Counted from the first letter of the stretch, positions 17,621 to 25,908 are shown. The stretch is DNA of 64,000 nucleotides from Pseudemcibacter aquimaris (GCF_028869115.1 NZ_CP079800.1:248001-312000); one strand, 5' to 3'. The notes: generated by a model not told the origin, from the letters alone. Program-made: numbers and translations.

Positions 17621-17989
17621 TTAATTGCTCTGCGCATTTTTTGCTGCATTTAACAGCTCTTCAGTATCAAGACCGAGCCTTGAAATAAGTTCAACAATTT
17701 TTGGCCATTCAACTTCAAGGAAGGCTTTTTGTTCTGCTGCGAGTAACTTTGATCTGGCGCCATCAAGGATAAACATGCCAAGTCCTCTTCTTTTTTCTAC
17801 CAGTCCTTCATCGACCAATTCTGCATAGGCCTTGGAAGCGGTAATGGGGTTAATCTGATATTCTACGGCGACCTTACGGACGGAGGGAAGTGCTTCTCCC
17901 TCCGTGAGTACTCCATCCATTATCATGGTAAGGATCTGATCCTTAAGCTGGAGGTAAATTGGTCTGTCATCTTTCCATTGTTCTACCAC
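17621..17989 (-). CDS. GntR family transcriptional regulator, YtrA subfamily
   Basis: 122 residues with a GTG start behind GGAATAA. An N-terminal winged helix-turn-helix occupies residues 10-75 (PIYLQLKDQI, LPSVRKVAVEYQINPITASKAYAEL, GLVEKRRGLGMFI). A short C-terminal helical tail of about 45 residues, instead of a large effector domain, defines the YtrA subgroup. These regulators usually repress their own ABC operon by binding AGTGTA-like inverted half-sites. A matching AGTGTT / AACACT pair (18339-18362) overlaps the promoter of the operon's first gene. Autorepression is therefore likely but inferred. Confidence 0.9.
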   Translation of the reverse strand: MVEQWKDDRPIYLQLKDQILTMIMDGVLTEGEALPSVRKVAVEYQINPITASKAYAELVDEGLVEKRRGLGMFILDGARSKLLAAEQKAFLEVEWPKIVELISRLGLDTEELLNAAKNAQSN

Positions 17990-18063
17990 GGGTTATTCCA
18001 ATCTTTGTCTTTGGTGTTCATCGTTATGCCCTTTACATCACTATTGGCTGTGTTTCGATGTCC

Positions 18064-18294
18064 TTAGACAATTGATGAATATGATCCGATGGATGCTAAT
18101 TGCTCTAGCTCAACAAGTTTTTGTGACTGTGCACCGTTTACCATGACGGATACAAGTAAAAGACTGGCAATTGCAAAGCTTGCAATGATGCTGTTGCTTT
18201 TCTCTATATCGCTTTCAGAGATTTCATTTGTGTTTTTACTAACAAGACCCATGAAACCATCTTGGTCAATTGCATCTGCATATAAGTTAAACAT
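18064..18294 (-). CDS. Small membrane protein, first gene of the GntR-ABC operon
   Basis: 76 residues. A polar N-terminal part (FNLYADAIDQDGFMGLVSK) is followed by one hydrophobic helix near residues 35-54 (NSIIASFAIASLLLVSVMV) and a short tail ending in S-S-I-V. I start it at ATG 18294 behind AAAGGAATCG; an upstream ATG at 18339 lies in the operator region. I do not recognise a family. It is the promoter-proximal gene of the operon, so it should be the most strongly expressed product when GntR repression is lifted. It could be a stress-response membrane protein, but there is no direct evidence of function. Confidence 0.65.
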   Translation of the reverse strand: MFNLYADAIDQDGFMGLVSKNTNEISESDIEKSNSIIASFAIASLLLVSVMVNGAQSQKLVELEQLASIGSYSSIV

Positions 18295-18315
18295 TTTTCG
18301 ATTCCTTTGTTTCAA

Positions 18316-18347
18316 GTGTTCGTGTGTTTCGGTGTTCAAGTGTTGTA
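18316..18347. repeat. Four tandem 8-bp units, each starting GTGTT
   Basis: Units at 18316, 18324, 18332 and 18340 read GTGTTCGT, GTGTTTCG, GTGTTCAA and GTGTTGTA. The first five bases are invariant and the last three vary. On the transcribed minus strand the units are NNNAACAC. They lie in the predicted 5' leader of the small membrane protein gene, between its -10 element and start codon. The last unit is also the left arm of the AGTGTT/AACACT operator. Confidence 0.75.
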
Positions 18348-18362
18348 GTTATATATAACACT
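18339..18362. promoter_or_regulatory. Candidate GntR/YtrA operator
   Basis: AGTGTT (18339-18344) and AACACT (18357-18362) form an inverted repeat with a 12-base, AT-rich, partly palindromic spacer. Published YtrA-type sites are AGTGTA and TACACT at similar spacing. The site overlaps the predicted -10 of the operon promoter. A further AACACT at 18378-18383 overlaps the -35. Binding would block transcription of the small membrane protein-GntR-ABC operon. Confidence 0.6.
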
Positions 18363-18379
18363 AAAACGAAAAATGTCAA
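18352..18379 (-). promoter_or_regulatory. Promoter of the GntR-ABC operon
   Basis: On the minus strand a perfect TTGACA (complement of 18374-18379) is followed by a 16-base spacer and TATATA (18352-18357). Transcription would begin near 18345. This gives a leader of about 50 bases that contains the 8-bp tandem array. Confidence 0.65.
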
Positions 18380-18472
18380 CACTAATCAGGTAAGTTTTTC
18401 TAATGCAATAATATTATCGTTTAAAAACAAATAGTTAATTGAATTAATTTTTTACCCATTTTGGATGGATAG

Positions 18473-18514
18473 GTGTTATATATAAGGCCAAACAGTGTTA
18501 TATAGGTGTTATAT
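18473..18514. promoter_or_regulatory. Three GTGTTATAT direct repeats upstream of the sulfoxide reductase gene
   Basis: GTGTTATATA at 18473-18482 and 18495-18504, and GTGTTATAT at 18506-18514. The starts are 22 and 11 bases apart, close to whole DNA helical turns. The inverse of the same decamer lies at 18352-18361 in the divergent operon promoter. The last repeat ends two bases before the ATG at 18517, and the likely ribosome binding site (AGGTG, 18504-18508) is inside the array. A shared regulator, probably the GntR protein, is the simplest reading. Confidence 0.6.
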
Positions 18515-18516
18515 CC

Positions 18517-18981
18517 ATGCAAAAAGAATCAGTATACGAACAGACATACAAGCAAATATTGGCTGTCACAGATGGTGAAAATAATGTGATTGCCAATATG
18601 GCGACGGTCAGCTGTCTTCTTAATCTTGCGTTTGAAGATTATTTCTGGACTGGCTTTTATGTTGTCGATCCAGAAAAGGAAAGAGAACTGGTGGTTGGAC
18701 CATATCAGGGGACATTAGGATGTTTAAGGATTTCATATGACCGTGGTGTTTGTGGGGCAGCAGCCAGAACGGGTGAAACCCAAATCGTCGAGAATGTCCA
18801 TGAATTTCCAGGGCACATTGCCTGCGATAGTCAGACGAATTCCGAAATCGTTGTACCTGTCTTTAATAAGGATAACGAACTGATCGCAGTTTTTGACGTG
18901 GATAGTACAAAAATTTCTACCTTTGATAGCATCGATCAGTTATGGTTGGAAAAAATTATCAATAATGTATTTAAAAAATAA
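18517..18981 (+). CDS. msrC: GAF-domain free methionine-(R)-sulfoxide reductase
   Basis: 154 residues, a single GAF domain. It reduces free L-methionine-(R)-sulfoxide to methionine with thioredoxin-type reductants. The three functional cysteines are Cys69 (TLGCLRI), Cys79 (RGVCGAAA) and Cys103 (HIACDS). Their spacing (10 and 24) equals that of E. coli fRMsr (84, 94, 118). Typical surrounding motifs W-T-G-F-Y and FDVDS are also present. It is divergent from the GntR-ABC operon, and three GTGTTATAT repeats cover its control region. It is followed after 15 bases by an amidohydrolase lipoprotein. Confidence 0.9.
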   Translation: MQKESVYEQTYKQILAVTDGENNVIANMATVSCLLNLAFEDYFWTGFYVVDPEKERELVVGPYQGTLGCLRISYDRGVCGAAARTGETQIVENVHEFPGHIACDSQTNSEIVVPVFNKDNELIAVFDVDSTKISTFDSIDQLWLEKIINNVFKK

Positions 18982-18996
18982 AGTAGAGCAGAGAAA

Positions 18997-20748
18997 ATGA
19001 TAAAAAAATTAGGGACAATTTTAATATCAATGGGGCTGGTTGCTTGTGGTTCTGAACAAACCGCAACTCCAGATGTTGAAGCGGCAGATATGATCTTGAT
19101 GAACGGACATGTTTATTCATTATCATGGGATGAGCCATCCGTTGAAGGGGTGCCGGCAGCAAATGCGCCATATAGTAATGGGACATGGACGCCGGACGGT
19201 GAAGCGGTTGCGATTAAAGACGGTAATATCCTTGCCGTTGGTACATCGGCGGAAATCGCCGCTTATAAGAATTCTTCGACCAAAGTTGTTGACTTAAAGG
19301 GGGCATATGCCCTTCCGGGTATCGTTGATAGCCATGCACATATTGGTGAGCTTGGCGCTACATTTGATAATGTAGATTTATTCGGCGTAGAAACTGAAGA
19401 AGAAGTGGCAGAACGTGTCGTAAGGTTTATTGCAGAAAACAATATCCCGAAAGGGGAATGGATTGTTGCCCGTGGATATGATGAGGGTAAATGGGCTGAT
19501 AAAAAGCCAACTTATAAAATCATTTCTGAAGCTGTTCCGGATCATCCGGTATATGTTGATGGCGCAACAGGTTTTTCCGCATATGGAAATAAGCTTGCGA
19601 TGATTGAAGCCGGTATTGTTAAGGGCGCAGAAGACCCGGTCGGTGGTATTATGGTTCGTGATGAAAATGGTGAACCGACAGGCGAAGTAAGAAACCGTGG
19701 TGTGACGCTTTACCGTAATGTTGTTCCGGAACTAAATCTTGAGCAATGGAAACGTCGCCTGACAAATGGTCTGCGTACGATGGCAGACAGCGGATTTACT
19801 GCAATTCATGATGCCGGTGTAAATACGCCAATGATGGATGCGTATGAATCGCTTGCAGTAGATGATACGTTGCCAATCCGTGTTTACGCTATGATCAGTG
19901 GACGCGATAAAGAACAAATGGAAAAATGGCGTGCGCAAGGACCAAAACATTATGAAAATGGCAAGCTGTTTATCAATTCCGTAAAGGGATATTATGACGG
20001 CTCGCTTGGTGCAAGGGGCGCTAAAATGATCGAAGAATATGCCGATCAGCCTGGTCATCATGGTGTTGCAGGTGTTGATTACGGTTTCTTTGTTAAAGAA
20101 ATCGGTGCAATGGTACAAGCCGGTTTTCAGGTGAATATTCATGCGATTGGCGATGGTGCAAACCGCGAAGTTCTTCATTTCTTCCGTGATAATTATGCGA
20201 AGAATCCTGAGCTTCAAAAGAACCGTCACCGTATTGAGCATGCACAAGTGGTGCATCCTGATGATTTCAAACTTTATGACGAACTAGACATTGTCGCTGC
20301 TGTACAGCCACCGTTTGTTGCTGAAGACAAACTATGGACAGTTGACCGCGTTGGTGAGGAACGTGCCAAAGGTGCTTATGCGTGGCGTACATTCCGCAGG
20401 AATAATGTACCGCTTTCGTTTGGTTCTGACTTGATGGGCTATGACTGGAATATTTTTTATGGCTTGCATTCAGCAATCACCCGTAAAAGTAAAGAACTAG
20501 AAGCAGGCGAAGGGTGGTTCCCGGATGAAAAGCTAACCGCTGAAGAAGCACTTCGTGGTTATACAATTGGTGCTGCATATGCATCGCATCTGGATGAGAA
20601 AACAGGAACACTGGAAACTGGCAAATGGGCGGATATCACAGTTGTTGATATGGATGTCTTGAATGTTGGAAATCAAAATCCGGCAGAACTGTTTAATGGT
20701 AATATTCTTATGACTATTGTTGGCGGGGATATCCTTTACCAGAAATAA
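18997..20748 (+). CDS. YtcJ-like amidohydrolase lipoprotein (Amidohydro_3)
   Basis: 583 residues. A lipoprotein signal ends in L-V-A-C with Cys17. The metal-dependent hydrolase barrel follows: D-S-H-A-H near residue 112, the lysine region FINSVKGYYDGSLGARG, HAIGDGANREVL, RIEHAQVV and a late aspartate in FGSDLMGYDWN. The YtcJ family hydrolyses amide or imide bonds in small molecules; substrates are mostly unknown. The lipobox suggests location at the envelope, facing the periplasm. It lies 15 bases after msrC and probably shares its transcript. Confidence 0.85.
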   Translation: MIKKLGTILISMGLVACGSEQTATPDVEAADMILMNGHVYSLSWDEPSVEGVPAANAPYSNGTWTPDGEAVAIKDGNILAVGTSAEIAAYKNSSTKVVDLKGAYALPGIVDSHAHIGELGATFDNVDLFGVETEEEVAERVVRFIAENNIPKGEWIVARGYDEGKWADKKPTYKIISEAVPDHPVYVDGATGFSAYGNKLAMIEAGIVKGAEDPVGGIMVRDENGEPTGEVRNRGVTLYRNVVPELNLEQWKRRLTNGLRTMADSGFTAIHDAGVNTPMMDAYESLAVDDTLPIRVYAMISGRDKEQMEKWRAQGPKHYENGKLFINSVKGYYDGSLGARGAKMIEEYADQPGHHGVAGVDYGFFVKEIGAMVQAGFQVNIHAIGDGANREVLHFFRDNYAKNPELQKNRHRIEHAQVVHPDDFKLYDELDIVAAVQPPFVAEDKLWTVDRVGEERAKGAYAWRTFRRNNVPLSFGSDLMGYDWNIFYGLHSAITRKSKELEAGEGWFPDEKLTAEEALRGYTIGAAYASHLDEKTGTLETGKWADITVVDMDVLNVGNQNPAELFNGNILMTIVGGDILYQK

Positions 20749-20777
20749 ATATATGAACCATATATCAGGAGGAAAGA

Positions 20778-21245
20778 ATGGATGAAAATCAGGACCATGC
20801 AAAAATCATAATGCACCCACCGGTGTTTTATATTATTGCAGCTTTAATCGGACTTGGTATTGATTACTTCTTTCCTCTTTCTTTTGGATTTGAAGGGGCG
20901 ACAGGAACAGCAGGTATCCTTTTATTTATTCTTGGTGTCATCATAGCAATTCTAAGCATGAAAAATTTTGCCAAAGATAAACAAAGCCCAAGCGTGCATG
21001 CACCGACCCATAATATTTATACTTCTGGTATTTATGGTTATACGAGAAACCCTATTTATCTTGGCGCGCTTATTTGGTTGATGGCTGCGGCAGTGTATTT
21101 TGATAAGGCCTGGATATTTATCATGTCTGCCCCTTTGATCGTTTTCTTGAATAAAGCCGTGATTGAAAAAGAAGAAGCTTATCTGGAAGAGAAGTTCGGC
21201 GATGAATACCGTTCCTATAAGAAAAAGGTAAGGCGCTGGATTTAA
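20778..21245 (+). CDS. Isoprenylcysteine carboxyl methyltransferase family membrane protein
   Basis: 155 residues with about four or five membrane helices. The C-terminal half carries the ICMT/PEMT-type SAM-binding pattern: GIYGYTRNPIYLGALIWL, then E-K-E-E-x-Y-L-E-x-K-F-G-D-E-Y-R-S-Y. A strong ribosome binding site, AGGAGG, precedes the ATG. The family methylates isoprenoid, lipid or small thiol substrates in the membrane; the substrate here is not predictable. It lies 29 bases after the amidohydrolase and may be in the same operon. Confidence 0.85.
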   Translation: MDENQDHAKIIMHPPVFYIIAALIGLGIDYFFPLSFGFEGATGTAGILLFILGVIIAILSMKNFAKDKQSPSVHAPTHNIYTSGIYGYTRNPIYLGALIWLMAAAVYFDKAWIFIMSAPLIVFLNKAVIEKEEAYLEEKFGDEYRSYKKKVRRWI

Positions 21246-21320
21246 AGCTGTAATACCCCTTTGAAATTTGGTATTCTTACCGCGAAGGGCGGTAAAATAT
21301 TATATTTTGGAGGACCTAAT

Positions 21321-22079
21321 ATGAATAATAAAATCCTGAAATCATTATTAATCTGTGCGACGGCCGGGCTTATATCAGGTGCAAATGCATTTGCACAAAC
21401 GGGCGACGCAAATATTGATGCCGCATTAAATAATCCGAACCGTATGGAATCAAATAGTTCACGTGACGACGCACGTAAACCGGGTGACGTGATTAAATTT
21501 ATGGGCGTAGAAGCCGGTGATACCGTTCTTGATATGGTATCAAATGGCGGTTATTACGCAGAAATTCTTGCGGGTGTTGTTGGTGAAAATGGCCGTGTTA
21601 TTGCGCATATGTTCCCAAACGCCGGTATGGATCCGGATAACGAATATGCAGCCTATATCCGTAAAAGCAAACATATGAATAATGTTATTCCGATTTACGC
21701 GAGCTTTAATAGTCTGGATGTGAAGGAAAATTCACTTGATTATGTTTTCCTCATTCAAAACTTCCACGATTTTTACTTTGATCGTTTTGATGTTGATGTG
21801 GACCGTATTCTTGCCATGTATAAAAAGGCACTAAAGCCGGGCGGCGTTATGGCTGTTATTGATCATCAGGCAGTTGAAGGTGCGCCAAGCACAACAGGTA
21901 CTACCGTTCACCGCATTGATTCTGCGATTGTAGTGCGTGAAATGGAAAAAGCAGGCTTTAATTTTGCCGGTGAATTGGATGTTCTGAAAAATACAACCGA
22001 TGATCCAACGAAATCTGTTTTCGATCCTGCAGTACGCGGTAAAACAAGCAGATTTGTCATGAAATTCACAAATCCATAA
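21321..22079 (+). CDS. Exported class I methyltransferase-like protein
   Basis: 252 residues starting at ATG 21321 behind TTTGGAGGACC; an upstream ATG at 21261 is not supported. Residues 1-26 form a clear Sec signal peptide ending A-F-A-Q. The mature part has a methyltransferase fold: GDTVLDMVSNGGYYAEILAGVVG is a motif I with a degenerate glycine loop, VFLIQNFHD is motif IV, and LKPGGVMAVIDH is motif VI. This matches the 'predicted methyltransferase' group that often carries signal peptides. SAM is not known in the periplasm, so the protein may be non-catalytic or use another ligand. A terminator follows. Confidence 0.8.
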   Translation: MNNKILKSLLICATAGLISGANAFAQTGDANIDAALNNPNRMESNSSRDDARKPGDVIKFMGVEAGDTVLDMVSNGGYYAEILAGVVGENGRVIAHMFPNAGMDPDNEYAAYIRKSKHMNNVIPIYASFNSLDVKENSLDYVFLIQNFHDFYFDRFDVDVDRILAMYKKALKPGGVMAVIDHQAVEGAPSTTGTTVHRIDSAIVVREMEKAGFNFAGELDVLKNTTDDPTKSVFDPAVRGKTSRFVMKFTNP

Positions 22080-22104
22080 GTGAAAATAAAATTCAGATTT
22101 TGTG

Positions 22105-22138
22105 AAATCCCCCTGCTTGATGGTAGGGGGATTTTTTT
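22105..22138 (+). terminator. Intrinsic terminator
   Basis: AAATCCCCCT (22105-22114) pairs perfectly with AGGGGGATTT (22125-22134) around a 10-base loop, and the T-run continues to 22138. It closes the transcript of the exported methyltransferase-like gene. Confidence 0.92.
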
Positions 22139-22142
22139 ATCA

Positions 22143-22171
22143 TTGCTAACACGAGCGTGAGTGCGTTATAT
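22143..22171 (+). promoter_or_regulatory. Possible promoter of ettA
   Basis: TTGCTA (22143-22148), a 17-base spacer and TTATAT (22166-22171), placed between the preceding terminator and the ettA start about 35 bases downstream. Confidence 0.4.
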
Positions 22172-22206
22172 AGAGCCAAATTTATTTAAGGATTTGAGAG
22201 AACAAA

Positions 22207-23886
22207 ATGGCTTCCTATCAATATAGTTATGTAATGAAGGGCGTAGGAAAAACTTACGCAGGTGCAAAACCAACATTTAGTGATATTACACTATCGTTCC
22301 TTCCAGATGCGAAAATCGCCATTATCGGTGTTAACGGTGCCGGTAAATCCACGCTGATGAAAATCATCGCCGGTATTGATACCGATTATGTCGGTGAGGC
22401 TTGGGCCGCAGAAGGTGTACGTGTTGGATACCTTGAGCAGGAACCACAACTTGATCCTAATAAAACCGTTTTTGAGAACGTCATGGACGGTATGGGTGAA
22501 TTAAAAGCCGTTGTTGATGAATTTAACGCGATCAGTGCAAAATTCGCTGAACCAATGTCAGATGATGAAATGAATGACTTGATCGCCCGTCAAGGTGAGT
22601 TGCAGGATCAAATCGATGCCGCTGATGCATGGGATCTGGATAGCCGTGTTGAGCTTGCGATGGAAGCGCTTCGCTGCCCGCCAAAAGATGCGGATGTAAC
22701 GGTTCTTTCCGGTGGTGAAAAGCGCCGTGTGGCATTATGTCGTTTGTTGCTTGAAAAACCTGAAATTCTACTTCTTGACGAACCAACCAACCATTTGGAC
22801 GCGGAATCTGTTTCATGGCTTGAAAACCACCTTAAAGAATACACAGGTACTGTTATTCTCGTAACCCATGATCGTTACTTCCTTGATAACGTTGTGAACT
22901 GGGTACTTGAGCTGGACCGTGGCCGCGCCATTCCTTACGAAGGGCATTATTCCGATTGGCTTGAGCATAAGCAAAAACGTCTTATTCAAGAAGAGCGTAT
23001 GGAGGCTTCCCGCAAGCGTACGATGAAACGCGAACTTAAATGGATCCAGCAATCACCAAAAGCGCGTCAGGCAAAAAGTAAGGCCCGTATTAAGGCCTAT
23101 GATGATTTGCTAGCGGCTGCTGAAGAGGGGCGCAACGGTGAAGCACAAATTCAAATTCCGGTGGGACCACGCCTTGGTGGTAATGTGATTGAAGCCGAAA
23201 AATTGAATAAAGGCTTTGGTGATCGTTTACTTATCGAAGATTTGGATTTCCGTCTACCTCCTGGTGGTATTGTTGGTGTCATCGGTGCAAACGGTGCCGG
23301 TAAATCAACACTCTTTAAAATGATAACTGGGCAGGAACAGCCGGATGGCGGAAGCCTTAAAGTGGGTGAAACGGTTCTTCTTGGTTATGTGGATCAAAGC
23401 CGTGATGGCCTTGATGATAACAAAACGGTTTGGGAAGAGATTTCAGATGGTCTTGATGTGTTTGATTTCAATGGCCGTAAAGTACCGACGCGCGGATATG
23501 TCGGTAAGTTTAATTTCAAAGGGACGGATCAGCAAAAACGTCTGGGGCAGCTTTCTGGTGGTGAAAGAAACCGTGTTCACTTGGCAAAAATGCTTAGAAC
23601 GCCAGCAAACGTATTGCTGCTCGATGAACCGACAAACGATCTTGATGTGGAAACATTATCTGCACTTGAAGCTGCACTTGAAGATTTCGCTGGTTGTGCC
23701 GTTATCATCTCGCATGATCGCTGGTTCCTAAACCGTATTGCGACACATATTCTTGCTTTCGAAGGAAATTCACACGTTGAATGGTTCGAAGGAAACTACG
23801 AAGATTATGAAGCGGATCGTCGTAGAAGACTTGGTGATGCAGCCGATCGTCCGACCAAGATGCAATATAAGAAATTGACGCGCTAG
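22207..23886 (+). CDS. ettA: Energy-dependent translational throttle protein EttA (ABC-F ATPase)
   Basis: 559 residues, very close to E. coli EttA (555). Two ABC domains each have an intact Walker A ([20 protein letters not shown]), signature ([28 protein letters not shown]) and Walker B ([22 protein letters not shown]). Between them is the arm and linker region (about residues 240-300, [19 protein letters not shown]). EttA binds the ribosomal E site and gates the first elongation step according to ATP/ADP ratio. It has its own promoter after a terminator and is convergent with the first TPR paralogue. Confidence 0.96.
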   Translation: MASYQYSYVMKGVGKTYAGAKPTFSDITLSFLPDAKIAIIGVNGAGKSTLMKIIAGIDTDYVGEAWAAEGVRVGYLEQEPQLDPNKTVFENVMDGMGELKAVVDEFNAISAKFAEPMSDDEMNDLIARQGELQDQIDAADAWDLDSRVELAMEALRCPPKDADVTVLSGGEKRRVALCRLLLEKPEILLLDEPTNHLDAESVSWLENHLKEYTGTVILVTHDRYFLDNVVNWVLELDRGRAIPYEGHYSDWLEHKQKRLIQEERMEASRKRTMKRELKWIQQSPKARQAKSKARIKAYDDLLAAAEEGRNGEAQIQIPVGPRLGGNVIEAEKLNKGFGDRLLIEDLDFRLPPGGIVGVIGANGAGKSTLFKMITGQEQPDGGSLKVGETVLLGYVDQSRDGLDDNKTVWEEISDGLDVFDFNGRKVPTRGYVGKFNFKGTDQQKRLGQLSGGERNRVHLAKMLRTPANVLLLDEPTNDLDVETLSALEAALEDFAGCAVIISHDRWFLNRIATHILAFEGNSHVEWFEGNYEDYEADRRRRLGDAADRPTKMQYKKLTR

Positions 23887-23899
23887 GAAATCCTAGCGC
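23880..23899. repeat. 9-bp inverted repeat over the ettA stop codon
   Basis: GCGCTAGGA (23880-23888) and TCCTAGCGC (23891-23899) are perfectly complementary, and the ettA TAG (23884-23886) lies in the left arm. No T-run follows. It may protect mRNA 3' ends from both converging genes or act as a weak terminator. Confidence 0.5.
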
Positions 23900-23915
23900 A
23901 TCAGATGATTTGAAA

Positions 23916-24452
23916 TTACTGAAGCTTGCTTTCGACCACAGAGATATTCTGTGCGAGCACGTTACCAATTTCATCGTTCGGTGAATTTTCATGCGCTAGT
24001 TTGAAATCAGCAAGTGACTTTTCAAAGTCCTGTGTCATGAAATAAAGTGTCGCCCTGCTTTTTAAGCTTTCCCAATGATCTGGGTTATAGGCGATCGACT
24101 TGTTACATGCATCAAGCGCATATTCAACTTTTCTTAGTGAAGTTGAAGCGACACAAAGGATGTTATAAGCCTCTTTTACATAGTCTGTTTTTTCCACACC
24201 ATTGCGTTCGTTTCCTTCGCTGCTGCGAATGAATTTAATGGCACGGTCAGCTGCTTTTTCATGTTTGCCTTCCATCATAAGAGATCTCATCTTCTTAAGA
24301 GATCTATAATTATTGTTACTAAACTCCATGGTTACACCGTTTGTGCGACCAGTTGATGTGGCTAAACTTTGTGCGTTTGCAATTTCTGCTACAGAAAATA
24401 CAAACAGCAGTGAAACAATTGAAAGATATAGTTTCTTAGATAGTTTAAACAT
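23916..24452 (-). CDS. Exported small TPR protein, paralogue A1
   Basis: 178 residues: a signal peptide (residues 1-27, ending A-N-A-Q) then a compact helical region with TPR-like units. Blocks are SLKKMRSLMMEGKHEKAADRA, EAYNILCVASTSL, ALDACNKSIAYNPDHWESLK and SLADFKLAHENSPND. Two or three cysteines are conserved with its relatives, including the LC of YNILC. It is a close copy of the gene at 24585-25106 and a distant one of those at 26959-27492 and 27501-28034. Its ribosome binding region on the minus strand contains a run of seven G just upstream of the ATG. Function unknown. Confidence 0.75.
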   Translation of the reverse strand: MFKLSKKLYLSIVSLLFVFSVAEIANAQSLATSTGRTNGVTMEFSNNNYRSLKKMRSLMMEGKHEKAADRAIKFIRSSEGNERNGVEKTDYVKEAYNILCVASTSLRKVEYALDACNKSIAYNPDHWESLKSRATLYFMTQDFEKSLADFKLAHENSPNDEIGNVLAQNISVVESKLQ

Positions 24453-24584
24453 TGAAAATGCCCCCCCTAGGGTTAAAAGTTAATGTTGGTATTTTGAAAA
24501 TAATTTAGCTCTTCATCAAATGCAAATCAACTTATTGTGATTGTACGAAAAAGATATGCTAGCATTACTGGCATATCATGGGTT

Positions 24585-25106
24585 CTAATTTAATTTAGAT
24601 TCTACAAGAGAAACGTTCTGGGCCAATCCCTCTCGAATTTTATCGCTTGGTGAATTTTGATGAGCTAATTTAAGATCAGCAAGCGCTTTATCGTAATCAT
24701 TTTTTAAATAATGAATAACACCGCGATTTTTAAGGCTTTCCCAATGATTTGGGCTTAATTGTAACGATCTGTTGCAAGCATCCATAGCATATTCAAGTTT
24801 ACCCAGTGAAGTCGAAGCGACACAAAGGATGTTATATGCCTCTTTTAGATAGACTGTTTTCTCAACGCCGTTACGTTCATTTCCTTCGTTATTGCGGATA
24901 AATTTAATGGCGCGGTTAGCAGCATTGTCGTACTCGCCTTCAATAATAAGTGAGCGCATTTTTTTGAGGGAATCATAATTGTTGTTGTTATATTCAATTG
25001 TGATGCCATTGGTTCGCCCAGTTGATGTAGATAATGTCTGTGCTGATGATAGTTCCGTCATCAATGCAGCAGCAAGCATAATGCTAATAATATATGATAG
25101 TTTCAT
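24585..25106 (-). CDS. Exported small TPR protein, paralogue A2
   Basis: 173 residues. A signal peptide (residues 1-22, ending S-S-A-Q) precedes a domain that by eye is about two-thirds identical to paralogue A1, e.g. STSTGRTNGITIEY, EGNERNGVEKT, KEAYNILCVASTSLGKLEYAMDACN and LAQNVSLVESKLN. The A1/A2 pair is tandem and co-oriented with 132 bases between. A good ribosome binding site (AAAGGGGAAAG) precedes the ATG. It is probably a periplasmic protein-interaction module. No partner can be assigned from sequence. Confidence 0.75.
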   Translation of the reverse strand: MKLSYIISIMLAAALMTELSSAQTLSTSTGRTNGITIEYNNNNYDSLKKMRSLIIEGEYDNAANRAIKFIRNNEGNERNGVEKTVYLKEAYNILCVASTSLGKLEYAMDACNRSLQLSPNHWESLKNRGVIHYLKNDYDKALADLKLAHQNSPSDKIREGLAQNVSLVESKLN

Positions 25107-25329
25107 GACTTTCCCCTTTAGCGATGAAGAGATGTGACTATAAGACGTATAATATTACAAGCGTAGAGTCAATTTATTAATGAATAAATGCTATTATAAG
25201 GTGTAAAATAAAACTATAATTAGAATTTAATAGAATATTATTTATTATAAAGTGTGTTTTAAGATTTAAAAGTACTTCCAAACCTTAAAATAGTTCGAAT
25301 CTATCTCGCTAATTAACGGAGCTTATTAC

Positions 25330-25908
25330 TTAGGGAGTATTTTGCGCGGATTTTTCTTTATAGATGAAAACTCGCGCTGTATGTCCGAGTGCCAACAGAT
25401 ATAAGCTAAGGGCTACCGCAGGGGTCCACCAAATAAGATCAGGCCATCCTGTAAAGAGCATTAATCCCATGACACCTGCGAAATATCCGCAATAAACGAC
25501 ACTTTCAATATGACGGCTTGAAAAGGAATAACGTCCTTCGATAACAATATAACCGCCGGTTCCGGCAAGATAACCGCCAAGAATTTGTTCCGTTGTGAAT
25601 AAATCAGATAACGCGCCAGTCAGTATAAGGAAACAAGCAATGAATGTGATCAGCATAACGGTAAAGCGCCATGCAAACCCTGGATTAATGCCATATTTAG
25701 CTAAAATCACCAGTTGTGTCATGCCGCATATTAATAGAATAGTACCGATAAGTGCAGTTTCATCTACGGTTCCTAAAATAGGTAATATAATGCCGATTAG
25801 TCCTAGAACAGTATAAGAAGGCCATTGCATCAACAGCATTGTGCGGCTGGCTTTAATGGCTTGCTTGCGTTTTTGTTCGTAACTTTCCGTTTCGGTAATA
25901 TCTGTCAT
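25330..25908 (-). CDS. Six-helix integral membrane protein (HdeD/DUF308-like)
   Basis: 192 residues. A charged N-terminal tail of about 25 residues is followed by about six hydrophobic helices arranged as three pairs (LGLIGIILPILG, LIGTILLICGMTQLVILA, FTVMLITFIACFLILTGAL, GGYLAGTGGYIVIEG, YFAGVMGLMLF, TPAVALSLYLLALGHTA). The paired-helix layout and small-residue helices resemble the HdeD acid-resistance membrane family, but the match is only by pattern. It lies alone between TPR paralogue A2 and the MlaA gene. The 223 bases on its downstream side are AT-rich, with no feature I can support. Confidence 0.6.
   Translation of the reverse strand: MTDITETESYEQKRKQAIKASRTMLLMQWPSYTVLGLIGIILPILGTVDETALIGTILLICGMTQLVILAKYGINPGFAWRFTVMLITFIACFLILTGALSDLFTTEQILGGYLAGTGGYIVIEGRYSFSSRHIESVVYCGYFAGVMGLMLFTGWPDLIWWTPAVALSLYLLALGHTARVFIYKEKSAQNTP

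Noticed and set aside
18316-18347. CRISPR-like array
   Set aside because: The units are 8 bp and contiguous, without 30-base spacers or cas genes.
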